DNA from: Gnetum montanum
Taxonomy: Eukaryota > Streptophyta > Gnetopsida > Gnetales > Gnetaceae
Direction of reading: 5' to 3'
Length of the DNA: 64,000 nucleotides
Assembly (NCBI GenBank): GCA_015680685.1
Contig: MNCI01004872.1
Coordinates: 468,459 to 532,458, forward strand
Part shown: positions 56,309 to 64,000 of the stretch, in pieces
How the letters are laid out: each line of letters starts with the position of its first letter
Numbering within the stretch: the first letter of the stretch is position 1
Position numbers and translations under genes: made by a program
Notes under the pieces: model-generated
Told to the model about the DNA's origin: nothing
What the model saw: only the letters and a program-made list of their open reading frames with translations
Databases searched by the model: none

Positions 56309-59300
56309 ATGTCTTCTTCTCATAAGAGCAATTCACCACCTAAGGACAATACAAAGAACAGTCGACAATCAAAAACACATAACCTAAATCCGCTAGTTCC
56401 TCAACAATATAGGGTGGAATATACTCATCCTGATGAGTATATTCCTAACTTTACTTTTATCCTCCATCAAAATGAACAGATGTGCTGGAGGGATTTGCAA
56501 GGTAACATTGTGTTACCTCCAGATCGGGTAGTCCCAAACATGCTTCTTCGTGCCTTAGCATAGATTGGCATGATAGAGATATACGCTGAATACACTGCAA
56601 AAAATTTTAACGAGAGGGATTACCATCCCACACCTTTATAATGTATGAGGGACTTAAGGCAAGAGAGCCAACATACAATGTTCAAGGGCAAAGAGGTCCC
56701 GCACGTCCTTAGAAAAATAGAAGATGAGGAACCCCTTATAACGGGTTCTCTAATAAACACTGTTCTCCCTCTGAACAATGGTGAAGAGGTAAGGCATCAG
56801 AACGTACAATCAATGATACATAACATTGGTTTTAATGCCCATGAACACTATCTGTTCATAGAGGAAACAAAAACTCATGATAAGGATGGGCACTTAGATC
56901 GTCATAACAATCGGGGCCGAAGCCACAGAAGAGAAGGTAGGAAACATCGCCACGGTGATGGTCCTCCTTCTTCTTCCCCTTCTTCTCATCACTCACCCTC
57001 TCCTTTCACCTCTAGGCATAATCATGAAGAGCGCAACAGACAGGATAAAAGTAAGAAAATTGGGAGACCTCGATGAAAAAGTCGAGAGAGAGGACAAGGG
57101 CATGAACGTAGGGAGAGTACGAAATAAGGAAGATATCATAGGTGTCATGAAAGAGATGATCATGACGATCCCCTACTCGCAACCCGAAGTATACTTGACA
57201 TAACAGAGGTTGTTAGAATTCCCACAAGGCATTTAAAAGATAGTTGGATCAAGCGTTTAGACATTAACAACATCCCACGTTTTGAAGGGGGATACAACGC
57301 AGATCCACAAAATCATTTACAGGCATTCCACGATGCTTGTGCCTTGCAAAATATAGAAAATGAGTGAAAAAAACATAAGTTGTCTCCAAGGACACTCATT
57401 AAAGAAGCAGAGAGTTGGTATCAGTCCTTAGAACTAGAAACCATCAGGAGGTGGAGTACGATGCTAGAACTCTTCAACGATAAATATCAGACGTACTCCA
57501 AAGTGTCCAATTTGTGTAAGCAGATCCAAGGCTAGAAGCAAGGTACACTTGAACCCTTGGATGCTGCCATGGCCCGCTACTATACACTATTACATCGTTT
57601 CCCGAGCCATGGATACGCTCAGCGGGATCAACTTTGCCACATCATGGATGGGCTAAGGCATGAAACTAGAAGAACCCTTAGGACTTATGCCCAAGGGAGA
57701 CTCTCCCAACTTAGAGCCCATGAAGTACACAGCTTGTTGGAACAAGTAGCAAAAGAAGAAGTTGAGCTACAAAAAATGGAAAGTGTGAAAGAATACAACC
57801 ATGACCCATCTCTTCGAAAGCAGGGAGTGAAATTTTGCGATGAAGAGGATGAGTCATCAATCGAAGAGTTGGTGAACAGAAAGACCTTGCCACTTCAAAA
57901 GCTCATAACAAAAATAGTGGCTAAGGTAGATGACATATGGAGTTCCTTAGACTCTAAAATTGAAACTGTCTTAAAAATTGTAGAAGAGTCTAAGGTAGAA
58001 CAAAGTAGTGACAAAGGTAAGACAAAGCAGAGAGATTTAGGCCCTGCACATAACAAGGGTAAGGGGAAAATCACTAACTTCAATGTGGTTATGGATTCAG
58101 ACATAGATGATGACGGTGGATGTGAGATCTACCACTATGACCATCCTAAGGGATGTTGTCCAATTATCTCACATCTATAGGAGTCTGAGGTGTATGTGCT
58201 AAATCCAAGACTCAACCAACAGCAAACACCCCGAAGGTTACCTTATCCACAAGGTAACACAAGGCAGTTCCACCAACCATTAACNCTTGACTCTTATGGA
58301 TATTATGTGCAGCAGCCGATTTCTCCAAGTGACTCTATGAGTCACACAACTCCCCACCATCACTACCAAGTTCGAGAGTACTTCATAAGGACTCCTTCTC
58401 CTCTGGGAGACACTCCATATACACACCATCCTCCAAATCCATCCGCACCTCTTCCACAAGTAGTTCCCATAACACCTCCTGCTCCAACAATGCAAGGGAA
58501 ACTTCCTCCTCAACCACAGCAATGTCACGTTGCGAGAGCTATAAATATTCAACCTGCTGCTGGTTCTAACAACTATAAAAAGAAAAGAGCCTTCTTCAAA
58601 ACCAAAAGCCCAAACAAACTCTCGCAACAACAAGCGGTTGAGCCCATGTGCATGCCTCCACCATCTAACACTTCGGAGCACCCTTCAGTCCAATAGAGCT
58701 TAACGCATACGGTTATGTTAACACATACCGTAACCAACTGGATCAAGGTGGGCCACCTTCCCAGGAAACTAACTGATCTTGGAAGTCCCTTAATCTACCT
58801 TCAGGTCACTGAAAATGAACCACATAGGGCTCTTCTTGACTCAGGTTCCAGATTCAACTTAATTTTATGAGAGATGTATCAAGCATGGAACCTGTCCCAA
58901 CTTAAGAAGAGCAACATCCAACTAGAGCTAGTAGACCAGTCCATCACCATTCCCTTGGGATTGGTGGTGGACATTATTACCACTGTGTGTGGTTGGTCTT
59001 ACCCAGTCGATTTCCTGGTGATTGAAGTTGACAATAACGAAGGGGACTTCCCAATTATAATGGGAAGGGCATGGTTTAGTACAGTAGACACAGGCCTTAG
59101 GATCCGTGATCTTTCCTTGGAAATCTCTAAGATAAATATTTATGGAAAGATCGAGAAGAGGAAAGTTCCATGCATCACATACAGTGATTTATCGAGTGAT
59201 GACATGGAGGAAATGCCTCCATGTAACAGGTGTGCCCAAGAAAATTTGAAACAAAGATGCCTGTACGTAGCAACCACACAAGTAGTAAACACCCCGTGGT

Positions 59301-59533
59301 TGATAGCTACTAGAAGGAGCAACCAAATATGCATGGAACGAACTGAGGCACTAACCCATGCCAACAACGAAGGCATAGACACATTGGAATATGAGCGTCG
59401 CCAACTTCCATCCCTTAATCTAAGATCATCAATTGGGAGAAGTTGGACACTTCTTAGAAATTCAAATAGGCACTCATTATTTTGGATCTCTCCCTTTCCA
59501 CTCAGTCATGGGGGAGATGGCCACCTATGCTAA
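56309..59533 (+). pseudogene. E1 gag-protease polyprotein in a single broken frame
   Basis: ATG at 56309, 140 bp after the LTR. All parts to 59533 share one frame (1075 codons) with about eight stops and no frameshift. N-terminal basic/serine-rich part; gag core 57280-57760 (FEGGYNADPQNHLQAFHDAC, WYQSLE, LFNDKYQTYSKV, LCHIMDGLRHETRRTL); helical Glu/Lys part with a coiled-coil look (57740-57800, 57890-58000); Pro/Gln/Tyr-rich part (58190-58696); retropepsin-like domain from 58840 with ALLDSGSRFNLIL, VDFLVIEVDNNEGDFPIIMG and RAWFSTVDTGLRI, where D-S-G-S is the active-site motif. Stops in place of Trp (57364, 57534) are Trp in the relative at 4534-6774. One N at 58285. Confidence 0.85.
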
Positions 59534-59554
59534 CCATATGAGGACCTCAGTTCT

Positions 59555-59643
59555 TTTAAGTTTTTGTTTTACACATTTTTGATTTACATGTTTTTGTTTT
59601 ACAAGTTTTTGTCTTACACGTTTTTGTTTTGCAAATTTCTTTA
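59555..59643. repeat. 15-16-bp tandem repeat
   Basis: About five units of TTTTTGTTTTACAAG-type sequence. Confidence 0.8.
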
Positions 59644-59691
59644 ACTTTTCTTGTTTTTTTTGTTTTACAACATCGTTATACTTTTTCATTT

Positions 59692-59709
59692 TGTGTGTGT
59701 GTGTGTGTG
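59692..59709. repeat. (TG)n microsatellite
   Basis: Eight to nine TG units followed by ATCC. Confidence 0.9.
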
Positions 59710-60246
59710 ATCCACCCTATAAGTTTGTCACCCAATAAGTGTTTGGAATGATGGTTTGAACTGTTTTCATGTTAATTGCTAATGTTTGGTTTATACCTTT
59801 AAGTCACAATGTTGATACTAAGGTATGTTTCTTTTGATATGGCAAGCAATGAGTTCACTCCATCCATCAATCCACAAGTTCTATGGTCTCTCTTGGCTTG
59901 GAAATGTACAGTCCCCTTCTAATAAGAACTTTAACGAATCGGTGACTAGGCACTTCTCAAACTAAGGAAGGACTCAAGGTTCAAAAAGGGTGTGACTTCA
60001 AGAGAACTTGATGCTTTTATGTTGGCCGTTCTCTTGGGTGCTTGGATGGTTTCTTTTTGAGTTTTCTCTCCGTTCCGATGTTACCCCAATTATCGGAAGT
60101 TGAGACAATAAAAATAAGAAGTCTTTGCATGGTGTGGTTCTCATGCATAAAAACACAAAACACAAAATAAAAACCCAAGTGAGAATTCAAAGCACACCCC
60201 TTAGATGAAATAAACTTGGGCTACAAACACTAGTTATGGAACTAAA

Positions 60247-60579
60247 ATGTTCCCTCTAACTAAGGCCCTTCTCGCTTCCCATTCTCTTCTTTGTTTCGTC
60301 GAAATGGTGGTGGCTCTTGCAGGAAGCATCCTTGTTCTCCAAGTGAATGGTTTAACTGAATGCATTGATGTGAAGTCACTGGATGTGGTTGGTTTGAGGC
60401 CAGAGTTGGAATTAGATTTGCCAAGTCACATTAATCATAAAACACACAAGGGGTTGTACACCACCTTGTTCTTGGAATTCCATTCCATTATCTTCTCTCC
60501 ATCCTTCTCTCCATTTTTCACCTCATTGTTGGTTGTATCATTATTATATATTTTGGTTGATGCATTGTTTTCTTTTTAG
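60247..60579 (+). CDS. Small hydrophobic ORF in the E1 3' region (hypothetical)
   Basis: 110 codons from ATG with no internal stop. Two hydrophobic stretches are visible: residues about 10-33 (LASHSLLCFVEMVVALAGSI) and about 89-110 (FTSLLVVSLLYILVDALFSF), so a small membrane protein is possible. Athila-like elements can carry an env-like ORF with membrane segments between pol and the 3' LTR, but there is no sequence similarity I can claim, no clear signal for translation, and an open frame this short may be chance. No equivalent can be checked in E2 because the window ends. Confidence 0.25.
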   Translation: MFPLTKALLASHSLLCFVEMVVALAGSILVLQVNGLTECIDVKSLDVVGLRPELELDLPSHINHKTHKGLYTTLFLEFHSIIFSPSFSPFFTSLLVVSLLYILVDALFSF

Positions 60580-61449
60580 TAAATTCTTATGTTTAAGACT
60601 TTAACTCTTGTTCCAAATGACATTCCCAGAGCCTATAGACTCTTTGAATGTGGGTTTGTCAGGGCATTAAGGGCATGAGCCTACTTTGGGGAGGACCCAC
60701 TGACATTCCTATTTGGTGCACCAATTAACTTCTTTTCCCTAACATTTTTGCAATTAATTTTATCTTGTTCATTTCCACCTTGACATCCATTTCATCAATG
60801 TCATAGTTGTCCTTTTTTATCTCTCTTTCTTACTCCTTTCCTTTCTCCATTCTAACGCTACCAAAGGTTCGCAATTAGTCATGGGGGTATGGGGCCTGAT
60901 TTTTTCGATTTTCTTCTAGCCTTGAATTTTTTTGATTTTCTTCCTAACCCCTACACCTTTGGTAGTCACCATTAATATATCTCCCGATCCATATTAGCCA
61001 TACCACAACCTAGCCAATGAGCTTACACTGAAGCAAGGTATTAACTACATTGAAATACATTTACCCTTGCTAATATATGATTGTGTTGTATGTGCAGATG
61101 GTGATCATACAACAACGGATTGGATTTGAAGCAAACACTTGGAATGGAGCAGTGCTGAAGTGGCTACACAAGGAGCAAGATCGATGGTGCGCTTACTGAT
61201 GGACAATAGAAGGCATAATCTTGGTGTTGGCAGTAGCAACACTTCTTTATCTTTCTCTTTCTCAGTTGTCAACTAAGGCCTAATGTCATTGTAATAAGGT
61301 GTTCATCCCTGTTGTCATGAACACCAGTTTTGTCAAGTCTTGTAATGATGATCCCTTCACATGTCATCCCATTAGTTCCATTCCCCTCAATAATCCCATA
61401 CCTTCCCGATATTATTGTAAGGAACTCGAGGATGAGTTTTCATTTAGTC

Positions 61450-61458
61450 ATGGGGGTA
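61450..61458 (+). other. Polypurine tract of E1
   Basis: ATGGGGGTA directly before the TGATGGGACG of the 3' LTR; E2 has the same CATGGGGGTA next to its LTR. Confidence 0.75.
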
Positions 61459-62482
61459 TGATGGGACGTGATATTGCATGGGCCACGATATCGCGTCCGA
61501 CGTGATATTGCATCCCCCGCAATATCATGTATGCGATATCGCGGTCCACCACCATATCTATAAATAAGAGGTGGCACTCCCTTGTTTTCTCATCCTGGCT
61601 AGAAGTAGGGAAACTCTAGCAGTTTGATCACTCCAGAGATAGAATATTTTTCCATGTGCCCGCAATAGGAGTTCTAAAGTGAACGGATCTTTATTCGAGC
61701 AACATTGTACCTGAACACAAGTTGTGTACGGCAATAAAGAAGAGCTTTCCAGATAAACCTTGCAGTGCACGGAATAGGATTTTATTGAATGTTATTTATT
61801 GTTTTTCTAGTAACGTGGTATGAGTATGACTTGATTACGAGCATCTAAGGATGTGTACGGTTAGTCAAGGAATCGGCTGCTCATCGCAATGTGGTATGAG
61901 TACGACTTGATTACGAGCATCTAGTGTGACTACTTGGTAACCCAGTGGCGTATCCAAGATCTACGCTTGGTAATCCTAGTGGTAGTCATGCACCAAGATG
62001 TGTACGCTTAGTCAAGGAATCGACTGCTCATCGCACTTAGGCTAAATTAGCTTCCTCAACCCTTTCCTCCTAGTTAAGTGTCTCAGTACAACCACTTCGA
62101 GCACGTGCGTTACGCGTGGTGATCCCAATGACGATTAGTGTTTGGTAGCCATGGTTGCATCGGTTTAGGGTGTGTACGGTAAGTGGGAACGGATGCTGAT
62201 GCTAGTTAGTTTAGCCTTAGTTCATTAGTTAGAGTTAGTTAGTTTCTCAACCCTTCACCTCGATAGCATAGGAGAAAAACATAAAATACTATAAAAATCA
62301 TATACCTCGGACTTGCTTAACCATACACCATAACAACTACAAGTAAGTCTGGGAAGACAATGAATAATTAACCCTAAGTGTTCCATGGGGCATGTAGGCA
62401 TTTAGTCTATAGAGTTCGACCGGATTGCAAGTGCTACGCTCGTTTCGCATGGTTGAGTGTAGGGGTATCTCGCCACTCATCA
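61459..62482 (+). repeat. 3' LTR of E1 (1024 bp)
   Basis: GATATC-like cores at about 61472, 61489, 61506, 61523 and 61537, one unit fewer than the 5' LTR. TATA box at 61559. Differences from the 5' LTR are largely CG versus TG/CA. Confidence 0.92.
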
Positions 62483-63258
62483 GTGAGGTACCCCTACACT
62501 CAACCATATGAATACAAGTGTTTCATGCACAGTCTAGTCGAACTCCAAGGGCTGAGTGCTTACACGCCTTAATGGAACACTCAGGGTTAATCAATCGTTG
62601 TCTTCCCAAACTTACTTGTATTGTCATGATAGTATGGTTAAGTAAGCTTGAGGTATATGATTTTTATAGCTTTTATATTTTTATGTCTTCTACTAGTAAA
62701 GGAAAGGGAGAGAGAACTAAGTTACTAACTTACATTAACTATACATTAACCAAGTTCTAAATGTTCCTAACACCAATATCCGTTCCCACTTACCATACAC
62801 ATCCTAAACCAGTGTAGCGCTGCTGGGATTATCAAACGCTAATCGTTACTGGGTTACCAAACACTACATACATGCTCGAAGCGATCGTACTGAGTGTATT
62901 TAACTAAGGGGATTAAAGGTTGAGAAAGATATTAATTAACTAGGAAAGCATTAAACAATCATTAATTACTAATTAGCTTAATCTGTATGCTGCAAGGTTT
63001 ATCACAAATTTTTTCTTTATTTCCGTACACAAAATTGTGCTCCGGTACAAATTGCTCAAATAAAGATCCGTTCACTCTATGACTCCTACTGCGGGCACAC
63101 AGAAATAATTCTAACTCTGGAATAATAAAACTGCAAGAATCTAACTAAGGGTCTAAGTCTAACTATCCTGGGTGTCACCTCTTATTTATAGAAGATGAGG
63201 TAGGACGCAATATCATATATGCAATATCGCGTGGCAGATTTGATATCGTGGCTTATCA
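62483..63258 (-). repeat. LTR of E2 (inverted, 3' LTR), main part
   Basis: Minus orientation starting TGATAAGCCACGATATC at 63258. Together with 55112-55125 it forms one LTR of about 785 bp split by E1. Three GATATC/AATATC motifs at 63200-63248. The first five bases are the right copy of the GTGAG target duplication. Confidence 0.85.
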
Positions 63259-64000
63259 TACCCCCATGAATGAATGAAAACTTGTCCTCAAGTTCCTTAC
63301 AAAATATTGGGAAGGTATGTGATTATTGACTCTAATGACAACTAATGGTAAATGGGATGATGTGTGAATGGATTAATCATTACAATACATGACAATATTA
63401 GTGTTCATGACTACAAGAATGAACACTATACACAATTGACATCTAGCCTTATTTGGCAGCTGAGAGAGAAGAGAGAGAGAAAGAAAAGAAGAAGACATGT
63501 TGCTACCGATGTCAAGATTTCACCTTATGTTGTCCCTCCATAACCATTCCATCGATCTTGTTCCTTGCACAACTATTCCAACACCAGTCCATCCTGAGTG
63601 TTTCCTCCAGGTCCATTCCATTCCTATATGGTTGTCATCTGCACACACAACATAGTCACATATGAGCAAGGATAATTAAATCATAATACAGTTGATACCT
63701 TGCCTTGGTGTAAGGTCCATTGGTTGAGTTGTGATATGGCCAATACGGATTCTAGAGATAGAACACTAGTGACTATCCAAGGTGTAAGGGTTAAAAAAAT
63801 TGGACCAGGGCCCCCATGACTAAGAGCGATCCTCCAATGGCAAGATAAGGAAAAAGATAAGGAATAAGAAAGATGGAGAAAAAGAAACAATGGCAACATC
63901 GATAAAATGGATGTCAAAGATGGGAATGAACAAAACAAATGTTACTTACGGAAATGTTTAAGAGAGAAATTAACTGATGCACCAAATAGGAATGCCAGTG
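63259..64000 (-). mobile_element. 3' internal end of element E2, continuing beyond the window
   Basis: Starts with the PPT (minus CATGGGGGTA). The reverse complement follows E1 60700-61457, for example CATTCCTATTTGGTGCA and TAGTCATGGGGG. Open frames here (63453-63665, 63681-63938) are not coding in E1 and are taken as chance. A GA-rich run lies at 63463-63495. Confidence 0.75.

Larger units (their letters stand above)
59534..61449 (+). other. E1 3' internal region without pol
   Basis: No RT, RNase H, integrase or chromodomain motif in any frame. Contains a 15-16-bp tandem repeat, a (TG)n tract and a pyrimidine-rich 3' part. The stretch 60700-61457 is matched, inverted, by E2 at 64000-63259, so this region is a normal part of the family. 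Confidence 0.65.
55126..62482 (+). mobile_element. LTR retrotransposon E1: gag-protease only, with exact TSD
   Basis: 7357 bp, LTRs 55126-56166 and 61459-62482, both TGATGGGACG...CCACTCATCA, flanked by GTGAG at 55121-55125 and 62483-62487. tRNA-Asp PBS and a polypurine tract are in place. One long gag-pro frame (56309-59533) is followed by about 1.9 kb with no RT, RNase H or integrase, so E1 can only have moved with enzymes from another element. Likely relative: Athila-like Ty3/gypsy, judged by the PBS and gag type. Inserted within 14 bp of the end of an LTR of its own family (E2). Confidence 0.9.

Noticed and set aside
58280-58681. Minus-strand 133-codon ORF
   Set aside because: Antisense shadow of the Pro/Gln-rich gag part of E1.
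63453-63938. Two ORFs near the window end
   Set aside because: They fall in the noncoding 3' region of E2; the corresponding E1 sequence has no such frames.

Overview
This window looks like intergenic heterochromatin from a vascular plant with a large, AT-rich, repeat-choked nuclear genome (fern, gymnosperm or large angiosperm; the sequence alone does not decide which). I found no intact host gene. Almost everything recognisable is an LTR retrotransposon, a plant pararetrovirus fossil, or debris of these. Primer-binding sites complementary to plant initiator tRNA-Met and tRNA-Asp, a Ty3/gypsy chromodomain integrase, Ty1/copia-type gag, a Caulimoviridae-type polyprotein and a broken plant ascorbate peroxidase copy support a plant source. 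Decay is mostly by C-to-T/G-to-A changes, as expected for methylated plant repeats.

Layout. 1-7763 (minus strand): a retroelement ORF with a putative plant-transposon-protein domain and a long coiled coil, then a gag-bearing element whose LTR (6907-7763) carries a GATATC-rich U3. 7764-9950 (minus): a gypsy gag remnant with its LTR and tRNA-Met PBS. 9951-13818: unrecognised sequence with a perfect 169-bp tandem duplication. 13819-28740 (plus): a large decayed LTR element (LTRs about 1.2 kb) carrying a second, weaker plant-transposon-protein/coiled-coil ORF, interrupted at 15293-18833 by a smaller minus-strand gypsy derivative.

29331-54621 is a nest. A minus-strand copia-type element (C2; LTRs 29331-30610 and 53356-54621, TSD TTTTA on both sides) contains a plus-strand copy of the same family (C1; LTRs from 30685 and 48324). 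C1 contains a plus-strand chromovirus (G1, 33908-47958, two 510-bp LTRs). G1 contains a minus-strand endogenous pararetrovirus (EPRV-A, about 34463-45379) flanked by a perfect 69-bp direct repeat. EPRV-A itself is interrupted at about 35.7-38.76 kb by an LTR-like segment, an ascorbate peroxidase pseudogene and an unidentified coding-like piece. A second, short EPRV fragment (31857-32650) lies inside C1.

55112-64000: element E1 (55126-62482, 5-bp TSD GTGAG, tRNA-Asp PBS) encodes only gag and a retropepsin-like domain in one frame, with no reverse transcriptase or integrase. It is inserted 10-14 bp inside the end of an inverted LTR of its own family (E2, 55112-55125 plus 62483-63258), whose body runs off the window.

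The most interesting signals are the 17-bp-period GATATC palindrome array in the U3 of several LTRs, which differs by exactly one unit between the two LTRs of E1; the near-complete pararetrovirus with a host gene copy inside it and a hairpin whose loop holds the tRNA-Met primer site; and repeated signs of gag-only or ORF-only elements that must depend on enzymes made elsewhere. No computation could be run, so boundaries marked as approximate are read by eye.
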